Numbered from the stretch's first letter, positions 1-9,017 are shown. The stretch: DNA of 64,000 nt from Flavobacteriales bacterium (GCA_016780385.1 JADHLY010000003.1:1-64000); one strand, 5' to 3'. Translations and numbers: made by a program. The notes: generated by a model from the sequence alone, not told the origin.

Positions 1-344
1 TGCGGTCAGGCCAACCTGAGGAATCCGCTTCCCCGCACCGGGTCAAGGTCGCCGTCAATGCCCAAGGACAGGCACTATACTTTTCGCGCAGCCCCATTCC
101 ATCGGGCGGTCCATTTCACATTCACCTCGGCCTGTATGGTTTTGCCCCACAAGCATTGGCCCGCTGTGCCAGCTTGCCGAAAAGCGCACTGGAAGTGTCC
201 GAAAGGCTCGAACAACTGCGGTGGCTCGAGGCTGGCGTAACCGTGGGCATGATCGCCGTGGAAGAAGGTGCTTCTCCCGGCTCAGTGGATACGGAAGCAG
301 ACCTGGAAAAGGTCCGCTTGTGGCACCGTTCAACAGGAGGATAA
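1..344 (+). CDS. kdsB: 3-deoxy-manno-octulosonate cytidylyltransferase, C-terminal part
   Basis: This is the 3' end of a gene cut by the window edge, read in the frame whose codons begin at position 3 and ending in TAA at 342-344. KdsB activates Kdo with CTP for lipopolysaccharide inner-core synthesis in the cytoplasm. The visible part reads ALYFSRSPIP, then HIHLGLYGF, SALEVSERLEQLRWLEAG and PGSVDTEADLEKV. These match the conserved C-terminal half of KdsB, including the sugar-contacting and dimer segments and the final 'D(T)xxDL' motif. Family length is about 250 residues, so roughly the last 110 are seen. The gene is followed after 60 bases by an unrelated gene with its own promoter box. The family call is secure; the N-terminal CTP-binding motif lies outside the window. 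Confidence 0.88.
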   Translation, partial: RSGQPEESASPHRVKVAVNAQGQALYFSRSPIPSGGPFHIHLGLYGFAPQALARCASLPKSALEVSERLEQLRWLEAGVTVGMIAVEEGASPGSVDTEADLEKVRLWHRSTGG

Positions 345-389
345 GGCAAGCAATCTGATAAAGGGCGTCCTCACCTACGCCAATCGTGT

Positions 390-397
390 TATTTTCG
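390..397 (+). promoter_or_regulatory. -7 promoter box (TATTTTCG), HU/SPOR gene
   Basis: TATTTTCG fits the Bacteroidota -7 element TAnnTTTG with the T-to-C variant seen repeatedly in this window. It ends 7 bases before the ATG at 405, in the only intergenic stretch (345-404) between kdsB and the next gene. No clear -33 TTG is visible. Confidence 0.5.
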
Positions 398-404
398 GCG
401 CGTT

Positions 405-1448
405 ATGTCTTCCCTACAGGACACCGATTTCTTGATTCAGGCACTGCCTCTGCTCTTGCATGACCACGATTGTCTGGTCATTCCTGAGTTGGGCGGATTT
501 GTGGCCCATCCCGTGCCTGCCAGGTTTGATGAAGACAAAGGTGAATGGGTGCCCCCCGGTCGCAATGTGGTGTTCAACCCGAAGCTGACCATCAGGGATG
601 GCTTGCTCGAACAGGAAATCCGCCGTGCAACAGGTTGCAGTACAGACGCCGCCACCGCGCTGATCGACCGAGAATCCAACGCCTTGAAGGCGCACCTCGC
701 CGAAGGAGGAACCCGCGAAATTCCGGGTTTGGGCCGCATGTACAGGATGGAAAGCGGCCAATTTGGGTTTGCGCCCGAGCCCAGGCTAGGGGAACGCTAC
801 GCTCCTCCAGGTTTGGGACGGATTCCATGGGCGGACCGATTGACAGAGGCTTCCGGGCAGCAACCCGACCAAACCAAGCCCCTGGTCCCCGTTACCGACT
901 CCGAAAAAGACCCTGCGCCAGAAGCCGTCATCCCTTGGACCCGAAATCTGGTGCGCGTGGCCGCTGTGCTCATGCTGCCCCTTATCGTCGCAGGCTCTTT
1001 GTGGTGGGGCCAAACCGAAGGAACCCAATTCGATTTGGCCTTCCTCGACCGCGCCACGCCCTCGGAGTACCTGCCCCGCATCGAAGGCGAAGACATCCGT
1101 TTTCCTGAGGTCGGCAGTGAGAGCAGCTTGGTGTTTCTCAATCCAGACGCGCCGGACATCACGCCTGCTCCAGCCGATGAGGCCATGATGCCACTGCCAA
1201 CGCCGTCACCCCTGTCTTCTGGATGCCGGCATCATGTGATCGCCGGGACGTTCAGCGCCATGAACCGCGCGGCCGGATTGGCCCGACGCTTTGAGTCCCT
1301 CGGCTACGCTACATCCATTCTTGCCGGCCCATCTGGGAGCCACCGTGTTTCCACAGGGTGTTTTGATTCCTCCGCCGAAGCCGAAGCCTTTAGGCGAGGT
1401 CTTCAATCCCATCATGGAATCGATCAAGCGTGGATTCTTGCACTCTGA
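405..1448 (+). CDS. HU-CCDC81 and SPOR domain membrane protein
   Basis: The 347-residue protein begins with two HU-CCDC81-type domains (about residues 1-60 and 62-125; FVAHPVPARF and GTREIPGLGRMYR are typical pieces). A proline/acid-rich linker follows, then one transmembrane helix (about 182-201), a periplasmic linker and a C-terminal SPOR domain (about 275-347, starting HHVIAGTFSAMNRA). Such proteins are common in Bacteroidota. SPOR domains bind denuded peptidoglycan at division sites, while the HU-like domains sit on the cytoplasmic side. A link between cell envelope and a DNA- or protein-binding partner is therefore plausible but unproven. The ATG at 405 is preceded by a -7 box seven bases upstream. 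The next gene starts 4 bases after this stop, so the two are probably cotranscribed. Confidence 0.8.
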   Translation: MSSLQDTDFLIQALPLLLHDHDCLVIPELGGFVAHPVPARFDEDKGEWVPPGRNVVFNPKLTIRDGLLEQEIRRATGCSTDAATALIDRESNALKAHLAEGGTREIPGLGRMYRMESGQFGFAPEPRLGERYAPPGLGRIPWADRLTEASGQQPDQTKPLVPVTDSEKDPAPEAVIPWTRNLVRVAAVLMLPLIVAGSLWWGQTEGTQFDLAFLDRATPSEYLPRIEGEDIRFPEVGSESSLVFLNPDAPDITPAPADEAMMPLPTPSPLSSGCRHHVIAGTFSAMNRAAGLARRFESLGYATSILAGPSGSHRVSTGCFDSSAEAEAFRRGLQSHHGIDQAWILAL

Positions 1449-1452
1449 AGGC

Positions 1453-2127
1453 ATGTCCTCCTCCGTCTTGTTCCCCATTGACTGGCACAACTTTGATCAC
1501 GTTGTGCTCGATTTCGGCGGGGTGCTTTACGACATTGACCACCAACGGACCGCCTCTGCGTTTTCCAAGCTGGGCCTACAGGACTTCTCCGACGAATTCA
1601 GGCACAGCGCCCAAAGCGCTTTGTTTGACCAATTGGAATGTGGAACCTTGAGCAATGAGGCGTTCTTGAGGGCCTTGCGCGACCGCTGCGCAGATGGAAC
1701 CACACTCGAAGATGTTCGCGCAGCCTGGAACGCCCTGTTGATCGGCCTCAAACCGGAGGCAGTGGACTGGGTCCGGATGCTTTCCACGCGCTTCGATCTG
1801 CTGATGTTCAGCAATACCAATGACATCCACGCCACACATTTCGAGCAGGACATCCTGCGCACAAGGAGCCGCAGTTTCTCGGATGCATTCCGGCAAATCA
1901 TCTACAGCCATCGGCTGGGACATCGCAAACCAAGTCCAATGGCTTTTAAAAAAGTGGCCGACCTGTACGACCTCAATCCCAAGCGGACCTTGTTCATCGA
2001 CGACACGCAGGAAAACGTCGCAGGCGCCCTTCAAGCGGGCTGGTCCGCCGTTTACTTCGATGTGAAAGCCCACTCCTTACCCTCCTTCATGAGGGGAACC
2101 AGCTTCATCGACTTCGTAGAGGGCTGA
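1453..2127 (+). CDS. HAD superfamily (subfamily IA) hydrolase, YihX-like
   Basis: The predicted 224-residue protein has HAD motif I (VVLDFGGVLYDID, near residue 14), motif II (MFSNTND), a conserved Lys region (GHRKPSPMAFKKV) and motif III/IV (LFIDDTQENVAGA). These place it with HAD-IA phosphatases such as YihX, which act on small phosphorylated metabolites. Motif I has Gly where many HADs have the second Asp, as is normal for the YihX group. I chose the ATG at 1453 because the longer frame starting at 1291 overlaps the preceding gene for 53 codons and carries no HAD sequence there. The substrate cannot be told from sequence. The gene converges on the minus-strand gene ending at 2134, with only 6 bases between. 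Confidence 0.82.
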   Translation: MSSSVLFPIDWHNFDHVVLDFGGVLYDIDHQRTASAFSKLGLQDFSDEFRHSAQSALFDQLECGTLSNEAFLRALRDRCADGTTLEDVRAAWNALLIGLKPEAVDWVRMLSTRFDLLMFSNTNDIHATHFEQDILRTRSRSFSDAFRQIIYSHRLGHRKPSPMAFKKVADLYDLNPKRTLFIDDTQENVAGALQAGWSAVYFDVKAHSLPSFMRGTSFIDFVEG

Positions 2128-2133
2128 TCCTCA

Positions 2134-3570
2134 TCAGTGCCACATTCCAGCACCTGTACCCAAGTCCCCCTTCCGGCGTTTCTTCTTTTTCTGTTTGGCG
2201 TATCCCATGTCAAATGAAATCCCCGCCTGGCCTTGCCAATAACCTGAGTCCAAAGGGTAGAACACGCCAGGAACGTTGCCAGCAGAGGCCGAGATCCTCA
2301 ATGGCCCCCCCCTCAACGACAAACCCGCGCCCCATATCCAACCACCGTTGAAATACTGTCCTTGGCCATGCACTGCGATATTCTTGCGCACCCTGTACGT
2401 CACACCAAGAAGAGCGCCGTCTCTGCTTTGTCCAAAACGGAATTGACGGTATGCCATCAATTGAACGTCCAAAGCCTCCGAGGGCTGTATGTGCAAGCCC
2501 ACGCGCCAAGTCTCTCGCACACGCGAATCAAAAGCAGCCGGCAAACCCTGCATCGCATCGGTGCTAAACGCAGCCTCCAAAGAATCCGCCATGCCCTCGA
2601 TCCAAGCTTCGACATCCTCGGAAATTGAATCGGGAGAAAGCGACTCCGAAGCCCCCCATTCCCCCACCACATCGATGCCTTCCAACACAAATTCTGAGGG
2701 GTCCACCTTGACCGAGGAAACGGATTCCAACCACCGCATGCCACCGCGCCCTTCCACAGCCCCTTCCAACGACACTTTCTCCGAAAGGCGCCACAGGAAG
2801 CCGAAATCAAAAGCCACGCCTGACCCCAACGTGTTGGGCAAGCTATCAAAGGTTGGCAAGCCCGCATCGCCGCCTGAAATCAACGAGTCCAAATCCGCCC
2901 CGGCTGCATAAAAAGCGGCCTCACCTGTGAGGTCCCAACTGTAATCCAAGGTGTCCGTGGTCCAGGTCGCATCAAACACGTCCGTTTGGAAAGCCGCCAC
3001 CCCGTTGAGTATGTGAATGCCCCAACCGAGCCACAGTTTGTCTTCCTTGGCCATGGCACCCACACTCAGTCCATGGTCGAAATACCCTTGGGCATTCATG
3101 GCCATGCCCCCCAAGGAAACAGGCCGTCCAATGTTGTCCGGGTGGCCGTTCCCACGCAATGCCAAGTCAAACAAGTCACGGTCATAATCGAACTGTTGCT
3201 CGGCCACAAAACGGCTGCGCAACCTGAACTCAAACCGCTGCTCGTCCCTGAATCCAAACGAAATCAAAGGCACCTCAGACCGGGTGCCAATGGACTCTGT
3301 GGGGTCCATGCTTTCAAGAAAAGCTGTTGGGTCCACCAACCCCTCTCCACTGATGAAGTCACTGTAGGTAGGTCCGGTATGGCCCAGCTCAGCGTTGACA
3401 CCCGCAAGGCCACCTATCAATACATGCCCGCCCGAAGGATGCAGCAATGCCGGGTTTGACCACCCCGCCTGTCCCCATTCCGGATGCAGTTCAACGGGGC
3501 CCAATTGCGCCGTGCCGTGAAGCCAACAGACACAGGCTACTGCCAACGAAGTCGCTCTCATTCCCTTCAT
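2134..3570 (-). CDS. DUF5723-type outer-membrane beta-barrel protein
   Basis: The 478-residue protein has a signal peptide (about residues 1-21, ending GTAQ). Many alternating aromatic strands follow, with the pattern W.NPALL, G...GVNAELGHTG and a C-terminal series of short beta strands, which resembles DUF5723 family outer-membrane proteins of Bacteroidota. The function of that family is unknown. It ends in a lysine/arginine-rich tail (QKKKKRRKGD), which is unusual for a barrel and suggests a surface or periplasmic extension. Its start codon lies 1 base after the stop of the upstream lipoprotein gene, so the two form a translationally close pair and may work together in the outer membrane. 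The family assignment comes from overall pattern, not a catalytic motif. Confidence 0.6.
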   Translation of the reverse strand: MKGMRATSLAVACVCWLHGTAQLGPVELHPEWGQAGWSNPALLHPSGGHVLIGGLAGVNAELGHTGPTYSDFISGEGLVDPTAFLESMDPTESIGTRSEVPLISFGFRDEQRFEFRLRSRFVAEQQFDYDRDLFDLALRGNGHPDNIGRPVSLGGMAMNAQGYFDHGLSVGAMAKEDKLWLGWGIHILNGVAAFQTDVFDATWTTDTLDYSWDLTGEAAFYAAGADLDSLISGGDAGLPTFDSLPNTLGSGVAFDFGFLWRLSEKVSLEGAVEGRGGMRWLESVSSVKVDPSEFVLEGIDVVGEWGASESLSPDSISEDVEAWIEGMADSLEAAFSTDAMQGLPAAFDSRVRETWRVGLHIQPSEALDVQLMAYRQFRFGQSRDGALLGVTYRVRKNIAVHGQGQYFNGGWIWGAGLSLRGGPLRISASAGNVPGVFYPLDSGYWQGQAGISFDMGYAKQKKKKRRKGDLGTGAGMWH

Positions 3571-3571
3571 C

Positions 3572-5224
3572 TCACTCGCTGATTCGGGTATACAACTTGG
3601 CCCCCAATTCCAATTGCAGGCCCTGGTCTTCCTTCAAATACACAAACGCTCCAGACGTCGCCTCAGCAGTAGAGGTCCAAACCTGAACCACCGCCTTTCT
3701 CGCTGCACGCAACGCCTCAGCCCGCTCCCAATCAAAAGGGATGTCATGCACGAAAATGGCGGGCTCCAGCGGCACCCCCTCTCCATTCAAAACGGGCATG
3801 GTAAACAAGGGAAGTGGCGCCAGGGAAAGGCTATCGAGCGCATCGCCATTCTCATCGAGAAATACGACAGACAAGTCCACACCAAAAGGAAAACCGTTGT
3901 GCAGAATGATCCTGAGCGACGCCGAATCGAGCATGGCTTCTTCTTCCAGTGAGCCCAAGTCCACATCCAATGTGTCCACGAAATCCAGTTGCGCCACCGT
4001 CAGCGCCAAAGGCACTTCCACCCGCAAGTCCGCGGCGACATATCCCTCCGCTTCCACGAAATTGGGGGCACCGGGCTCGACCCCATTGGGATTGGCCGTC
4101 ACCCACGCCAACACTTCCAACTCTCGGGGCTCCACAGAGAAAAAAGAAGTGATGTTGCTGTTGGTCTCATCCATGAACCACTCCGAGACCGAAGGGTCGC
4201 TGAAGCTGCCATTTGCAGGCGGTACCATCAGCGGAGGTGAAGTCGTGATCAGTTCATTGGTCACGACGCCGTCTTCCACTGCCCGCAGCGTGACCGAATC
4301 CAATACCGCTTCGACACCGAAGCCATTGGTCACCTCCACCGTTATCAAGGCTTGCTCAATCGCGACTCCTGAGACCGTAAACCTCTCATCAAACAAAGCA
4401 ATTGTGGTGGTGCCCTGCTCCAGGTAGATTTCGTCATTTCCGAAGTCCCCCTCTACACGGTCAAACACCAGACCGTCCATCACAAAGGATGCAGCCAGCA
4501 TTTCTCCTGCCTCGGCAGTGTGTCCCGGGTCGTTGCCCACAAACACATCCAAGAAAGCCCGGACCAAATTGGTGTCCTGAACATTGGGGTTTTCAGGCAA
4601 AATCCGCCAGCCTGTCAAGTCCTCGGTCACCACCAAGGGGCCAGACGCCAGCATCGCGTCCGTCCAGGCCACGCTCCAGGGCATACCCATGGGGTCCAAC
4701 AGGTTTGGAATGTAAAGCTGGCCGTCTACCTCATCACCCATCGTCGATGAAATGACCAATTCAAGCTGACCCTCTTGGAGTTCAATCAGGTCAATCAAGG
4801 CCCCTTCTGGATTGTCTACACGCATCTCGGACACAATGGTGTCGGATAAGGTCAGTACCGTACCGGGGTCCGTGAAATTGATCGCCGCAGCCAGGTTTTC
4901 ATCCAACACCAGTTCCTCGACCTCCACCACATCTGGCAGCAACAACCACTCCTCAGCCAACGTCCCGGAAAAGGACTCGGTATGCAAGAAGGCGAGCTGT
5001 CCACCCTCGAGCGCCACCACCGGCAACGTATCCGTGCTGTCGGTCAACGCTTCCAACACATCCTCCAGGTCAAAGTAGGTGTCCACCAAGGGGACCGCCA
5101 CAATGGGCGTGATGTCCTGCACCTCAAATTCTTCAGCAGGCCGTTGGCACCCTGTCGACAAGAGCAACACAACAACACAACCCCAAAAAGACCGGAAACC
5201 CTTGAAAGGAGAAAGCAGATTCAT
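3572..5224 (-). CDS. large hypothetical lipoprotein, paired with DUF5723 protein
   Basis: The 550-residue protein starts with a type II signal peptide and lipobox (VVVLLLSTGC, Cys near residue 26), so it is lipid-anchored to a membrane. The rest is strongly acidic and rich in beta-type segments of alternating Val/Leu with Asp/Glu, with no catalytic motif I recognise. It contains repeats of the general style 'sLRaxxHNGFPFGVDLSVxF', as in Bacteroidota surface lipoproteins whose sheets resemble immunoglobulin-like folds. It is the first gene of a two-gene unit with the outer-membrane protein at 2134-3570. A complete promoter (TTG, 22 bases, TAAATTTG) lies directly upstream, with the -7 box ending 5 bases before the ATG. 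Function is unknown. Confidence 0.7.
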   Translation of the reverse strand: MNLLSPFKGFRSFWGCVVVLLLSTGCQRPAEEFEVQDITPIVAVPLVDTYFDLEDVLEALTDSTDTLPVVALEGGQLAFLHTESFSGTLAEEWLLLPDVVEVEELVLDENLAAAINFTDPGTVLTLSDTIVSEMRVDNPEGALIDLIELQEGQLELVISSTMGDEVDGQLYIPNLLDPMGMPWSVAWTDAMLASGPLVVTEDLTGWRILPENPNVQDTNLVRAFLDVFVGNDPGHTAEAGEMLAASFVMDGLVFDRVEGDFGNDEIYLEQGTTTIALFDERFTVSGVAIEQALITVEVTNGFGVEAVLDSVTLRAVEDGVVTNELITTSPPLMVPPANGSFSDPSVSEWFMDETNSNITSFFSVEPRELEVLAWVTANPNGVEPGAPNFVEAEGYVAADLRVEVPLALTVAQLDFVDTLDVDLGSLEEEAMLDSASLRIILHNGFPFGVDLSVVFLDENGDALDSLSLAPLPLFTMPVLNGEGVPLEPAIFVHDIPFDWERAEALRAARKAVVQVWTSTAEATSGAFVYLKEDQGLQLELGAKLYTRISE

Positions 5225-5229
5225 CGGTT

Positions 5230-5262
5230 CAAATTTACGTGAGCCGAACTCAGAAGTTTCAA
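5230..5262 (-). promoter_or_regulatory. promoter TTG-N22-TAAATTTG of the lipoprotein gene
   Basis: On the minus strand TTG (5262-5260) is followed after 22 bases by TAAATTTG (5237-5230), an exact Bacteroidota -33/-7 pair. The -7 box ends 5 bases before the ATG at 5224, so the transcript would be leaderless or nearly so. Confidence 0.6.
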
Positions 5263-5313
5263 TGCCCGCACCACTTCAGAAGGCACTGACAAGGCCCCAA
5301 CAGGATGCTAGGG

Positions 5314-7503
5314 TCACTCCGTAATGCCTTCCAAATCCATCATGAACGCATACTCCAAAGCCACCTCGCGGTAACGGCGGAAACGGCCAGACTGACCCCC
5401 GTGGCCCGCATCCATGTTTGTGCGGAACAACAACAGGTTGTCATCGGTCTTGAAGTCGCGCAGTTTGGCCACCCATTTCGCCGGCTCCCAGTATTGCACT
5501 TGGCTATCCCAATAGCCGGTTGTGACCAACGTGTTGGGGTAATCCTGCGCCTTGACCTGGTCATACGGGCTGTATGACTTCATGTAGTGGTAGTACTCCT
5601 CCTCCTTGGGGTTGCCCCATTCATCAAATTCGAACGTCGTCAAGGGAATGCTCTCATCAAGCATCGTATTGATCACGTCGACGAAAGGAACGGCTGCGAC
5701 GATGCCATTGAACAGGTCTGGTGCCTGGTTCATCACAGCACCCATGAGCAGTCCTCCCGCTGAGCCCCCCATACCGTAGAGGTGGTCCGGAGAGGTATAG
5801 CCCATCTCCACCATGGCACGGCCCACGTCCTCAAAGTCATTGAAGGTGTTCTGCTTCTTGAGCAGCTTGCCATCCTCGTACCAATGGCGGCCCATCTCCT
5901 GTCCACCGCGAATGTGCGCGATGGCGTACACGAAACCGCGGTCAAGCAAGGAGAGGCGCACGCTTGAGAAATAGGGGTCCATGCTGCTGCCGTAGCTCCC
6001 GTATGCATAGAGCAGGAAGGGGTTCTCACCATTGCGCTCGGTCCCCTTCCGGTACACCATGCTGACCGGCACCTTGACCCCGTCGCGGACCTCGACCATG
6101 AGGCGTTCAGACGTGTAGTTGTCCGTCGAAAAGTTGGGGTCGACCACCTCTTGTTGCTTCAGCAAAGTGCGCTCCCCTGTGCGCATGTTGTGGTCATAAG
6201 TGCTGCTCGGCGTGGTCATCGAGCTGTACCCAAAGCGTAAAATCTCGGTGTTGAAGTCGGGGTTGGAACTGGTTCCACAGGTATACGCCGGGTCGTTGAA
6301 CTCCATGTATTCGTCCATGGCACCGTCCCAGCTCTTGATGCGGATTTGGTTCAATCCCTCCTTACGCTCCTCCACTACGAGGTAGTCCTTGAAAATCTCA
6401 ATGCCCTCCAGCAACACGTCGTCCCGGTGCGCAATGACCTCTTCCCAATTGTCCTTGGTGGTGGCCCCGACCGGTGTCTTCATCAATCGGAAGTTCTTGG
6501 CGTCGAGGTTGGTCACGATGTAGAAGTGATCCCCGTAGTGGCTGATGCCGTACTCGAGGTCCCGTTCCCGAGGTTGGACCACCTTCCATTCTCCCATGGG
6601 GTCGTCAGCCGGCAACACCCGGTACTCCTGTGAAAGGGTCTGGGATGTGTAAATCACCAAGTAGGCGTCACTCTTTGTGCGGTACACTCCGCAGCTGAAG
6701 GTCTCGTCTGTCTCCTCGAATACCAGCACGTCATCCTCAACCGGCGTGCCGAGCACGTGGCGGTAAATCTGGTAGCTCCGAAGGGTTTGGGGGTCCTTAC
6801 GGGTGTAGAATACCGTCTTGTTGTCTGCCGCCCAAGTGGCGCCGCCAGTGGTCAAAGAAATCTCGTCGGCCAAGATCTCCCCGGTGGACAGGTCCTTGAA
6901 ATGCACCGTGTATTGCCGGCGGCTCACCGTATCCACAGCAAAGGCCAAGAGGTTGTTGTCATCGCTGATCCGCATGCCACCCATAGAGAAGTAGTCATGG
7001 CCTTCAGCCATCACATTCTGGTCCATCATGACCTCCTCAGCGCCGGCACATTCCGCGTACTTCGTCTCCTCACCCGCAGGCTTGCGACAATTGATGGCGT
7101 ACTCCTTGCCATCCTCGTAACGGGTGTAATACCAGTATCCTCGGTCCTTCACCGGAACGCTGCGGTCATCCTTCTTGATGCGGCCGACAATCTCATCGAA
7201 CAGCTTGTTCTGCAAGCCCTCGGTGTGCGCCAAAGCCTTGTCGATGTATTTGTTTTCCTCGTCCAAGTAGTCCAAAACATCCTGTGTCTGGGCATCTGGC
7301 ATCTCTGCGTTCTTCTGTTCGTCGCTCAAACGCATCCAGAAATAATCGTCAACACGGGTATCACCGTGCTCGGTCATTTCGAGGGGAATCTTCTTGGCAA
7401 CGGGGCCAGCAGGTACGTCTGAATTGGGCATCTCAGCAGGTGTAGAACAGGCGGCGAAGATACAGGCCCAAAGCAGGGCCAAAGGGAAAATGGAACGGGT
7501 CAT
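5314..7503 (-). CDS. ptrB: S9 family oligopeptidase B-type serine peptidase, lipoprotein
   Basis: The 729-residue protein has a lipoprotein signal (ACIFAACSTP, Cys near residue 19). An N-terminal seven-bladed propeller follows, including VDDYFWMRL and the family segment YWYYTRYEDGKEYAINCRK. The C-terminal alpha/beta-hydrolase domain has nucleophile GGSAGG (near residue 580), acid in YWDSQVQYWEPAKW (about 664) and base in DAGHGG (about 698). Oligopeptidase B cleaves short peptides after basic residues; here it would act in the periplasm on peptides taken up as nutrients. The ATG at 7503 was chosen because it begins the signal peptide; the 11 upstream codons in frame do not fit one. The 175-base region 7504-7678 upstream holds no gene. 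It contains CTAATTTG, a one-base-short version of a -7 box. Confidence 0.88.
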   Translation of the reverse strand: MTRSIFPLALLWACIFAACSTPAEMPNSDVPAGPVAKKIPLEMTEHGDTRVDDYFWMRLSDEQKNAEMPDAQTQDVLDYLDEENKYIDKALAHTEGLQNKLFDEIVGRIKKDDRSVPVKDRGYWYYTRYEDGKEYAINCRKPAGEETKYAECAGAEEVMMDQNVMAEGHDYFSMGGMRISDDNNLLAFAVDTVSRRQYTVHFKDLSTGEILADEISLTTGGATWAADNKTVFYTRKDPQTLRSYQIYRHVLGTPVEDDVLVFEETDETFSCGVYRTKSDAYLVIYTSQTLSQEYRVLPADDPMGEWKVVQPRERDLEYGISHYGDHFYIVTNLDAKNFRLMKTPVGATTKDNWEEVIAHRDDVLLEGIEIFKDYLVVEERKEGLNQIRIKSWDGAMDEYMEFNDPAYTCGTSSNPDFNTEILRFGYSSMTTPSSTYDHNMRTGERTLLKQQEVVDPNFSTDNYTSERLMVEVRDGVKVPVSMVYRKGTERNGENPFLLYAYGSYGSSMDPYFSSVRLSLLDRGFVYAIAHIRGGQEMGRHWYEDGKLLKKQNTFNDFEDVGRAMVEMGYTSPDHLYGMGGSAGGLLMGAVMNQAPDLFNGIVAAVPFVDVINTMLDESIPLTTFEFDEWGNPKEEEYYHYMKSYSPYDQVKAQDYPNTLVTTGYWDSQVQYWEPAKWVAKLRDFKTDDNLLLFRTNMDAGHGGQSGRFRRYREVALEYAFMMDLEGITE

Positions 7504-7678
7504 AAAATCAGTGTGAATCTCCTTGAGTGCCGGCAAATTAGGCCAAAAGAAGGTGCCAACTCACGCTGTGGTCAACCGTCCACAGTTGGGGTATCGCAAT
7601 CAGTGGATTCCCACAGTACAGCCACGGTGGAAAAGGACCAAGCCCTTGTGCTTGCTCCGAAACCGCATTAGGTGCAGG

Positions 7679-7945
7679 TCAGATGGCTGCCTCCTCCGCG
7701 GTAAAGACACGGAATTCGAAGCGCTCCATGATGGGGTTGGCCAACAGCTTTTCGCACGCCTCTCCCACCAAGCGCTCTGCCTCTTCTCGGCTGCCCGCTT
7801 CGATGTCCATGGTGATGTGCTTGCCAATCCGAACATTGGTGAGCTGCTCCAAACCGATGTTAGGCAGGTTGTTCGTCACCGCCTTTCCTTGGGGGTCGAG
7901 CAAGGCAGGAAGGGGAAGGATGTCAATGGCCGCGTGAAAGAGCAT
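7679..7945 (-). CDS. purS: phosphoribosylformylglycinamidine synthase subunit PurS
   Basis: The 88-residue protein matches PurS, the small subunit that bridges PurL and PurQ in the fourth step of de novo purine synthesis and carries ammonia between them. Diagnostic pieces are the start FHAAIDILPLPALLDPQGKA, then NIGLEQLTNVRIGKH and EACEKLLANPIMERFEF. The ATG at 7945 is the family start; the longer open frame upstream runs through pssA and has no PurS sequence. It begins 2 bases after the pssA stop, so the two share a transcript. PurQ and PurL are not in the window. Confidence 0.9.
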   Translation of the reverse strand: MLFHAAIDILPLPALLDPQGKAVTNNLPNIGLEQLTNVRIGKHITMDIEAGSREEAERLVGEACEKLLANPIMERFEFRVFTAEEAAI

Positions 7946-7947
7946 GT

Positions 7948-8847
7948 TCAAGGCATTTTGTAGGGCAGCAACCGGTGGCTCACCACCCCTAACAACGGGT
8001 ACGAAATTAAGGCAATGGCGACTCCTTTTGTCCCCAACAGCAGACAAACCACAACAACAGAAATCAACCACGCCATCCGCATCACGTCCCACCCGCGGTC
8101 CGCGCCCCAATGTTTGAATCCCACCTGCGGCCAACGGGACACCATCCCCCATGGCAACAGTGTGGCACCCAACAGGCCTGCTGCCCACAGCCATTGACAC
8201 TGTGCCGGATCACATTGCGCCCAAATCCACAGCAGCCCGCCCCAATACACAGCAGCAAAAGGAGCAGGTATTCCCTGAAAATCATACCGGCCCGGCGTCT
8301 CCGGTTCTGTTTTCGCAGCAGCCTGTGTGGCGAAGCGCGCCAGGCGCCAGGCCGCCGCCGCCATCAATGCAAGCGGCAAAACCCCCGACCCCGACCAAGC
8401 CTGCGGCACAATGCCTGTTACTTGCCATTCCATCATCAAGGCCATGCCGACAAACGACGGCGCAAGTCCAGCAGAGACCAGGTCCGCCATGGAGTCCAAC
8501 ATCGCGCCTTGGGCACCCTCCGCCCCCATCCATCGGGCAACCGCCCCATCCAACACATCGCAGAGTTGACCTGTCATCCACACGAGCAACATGAACTGGA
8601 TGCCGGCGATCCGCCGTTCGGAGGCCCCAGTAATCCCCATCCACGACTCCATCACCCCCAAAGAAGCGAGCCATTCGGCCGGCGCCCATCCCAAATCAAA
8701 TTCCGATGCAGCCCACCAACAAACCAGCGCGCCAGCGCCCAGATTGATGAGCGTCAACGCATTGGCAGGCCATGCCCGCCATGAATTTCCTTTGGCTTCC
8801 CTGCTTTCCACGAAACGAAAAGTAGTCCGGATGAAACCCTGCCGCAC
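7948..8847 (-). CDS. pssA: CDP-diacylglycerol-serine O-phosphatidyltransferase
   Basis: The 299-residue integral membrane protein carries the complete CDP-alcohol phosphotransferase signature D-x2-D-G-x2-A-R-x8-G-x3-D-x3-D, read as DVLDGAVARW...GAMLDSMAD. This enzyme makes phosphatidylserine, the precursor of phosphatidylethanolamine, at the inner membrane. The segment PANALTLINLGAG is the usual first helix of PssA, and about seven hydrophobic helices follow. The start is uncertain: the only candidate giving the N-terminus in frame is GTG at 8847, which adds about 28 residues before the usual family start. purS follows after 2 bases, linking phospholipid and purine genes in one transcript. 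The tRNA-Cys gene and its promoter run divergently from the 5' end. Confidence 0.85.
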   Translation of the reverse strand: MRQGFIRTTFRFVESREAKGNSWRAWPANALTLINLGAGALVCWWAASEFDLGWAPAEWLASLGVMESWMGITGASERRIAGIQFMLLVWMTGQLCDVLDGAVARWMGAEGAQGAMLDSMADLVSAGLAPSFVGMALMMEWQVTGIVPQAWSGSGVLPLALMAAAAWRLARFATQAAAKTEPETPGRYDFQGIPAPFAAVYWGGLLWIWAQCDPAQCQWLWAAGLLGATLLPWGMVSRWPQVGFKHWGADRGWDVMRMAWLISVVVVCLLLGTKGVAIALISYPLLGVVSHRLLPYKMP

Positions 8848-8855
8848 ACCTTCCG

Positions 8856-8863
8856 TATATTTG
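8856..8863 (+). promoter_or_regulatory. -7 promoter box (TATATTTG), tRNA-Cys
   Basis: TATATTTG is an exact TAnnTTTG element 26 bases upstream of the mature tRNA-Cys 5' end. No strong -33 TTG is seen. Because the gene served is a tRNA, this box is independent support for the -7 consensus used elsewhere in the window. Confidence 0.55.
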
Positions 8864-8889
8864 CATCCCCGCTGAGGTGGGGAAAAGAC

Positions 8890-8963
8890 GGTCTGGTGGC
8901 CGAGTGGCTAGGCTCAGCTCTGCAAAAGCTGCTACAGCGGTTCGAATCCGCTCCAGACCTCCA
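8890..8963 (+). tRNA. tRNA-Cys (anticodon GCA)
   Basis: All four arms can be drawn. The acceptor stem is ggtctgg (8890-8896) with ccagacc (8953-8959). The D stem is gcc/ggc. The anticodon stem is cagct/agctg around loop ctgcaaa, giving GCA. The T stem is agcgg/ccgct around ttcgaat. The discriminator base is T (8960), the identity element of tRNA-Cys, and CCA follows at 8961-8963, so the 3' end appears genome-encoded. Confidence 0.95.
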
Positions 8964-8970
8964 ACAAAAA

Positions 8971-8994
8971 AGCCCGGCAAATGCCGGGCTTTTT
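8971..8994. terminator. bidirectional rho-independent terminator
   Basis: The inverted repeat agcccggca (8971-8979) / tgccgggct (8982-8990) has a two-base centre. It is preceded by a run of A and followed by a run of T, so it can stop both the tRNA-Cys transcript and anything entering from the right. The minus-strand GH81 gene ends just beyond it at 9018. Confidence 0.85.
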
Positions 8995-9017
8995 CATGCC
9001 TCATGTTTTGAGGGTCC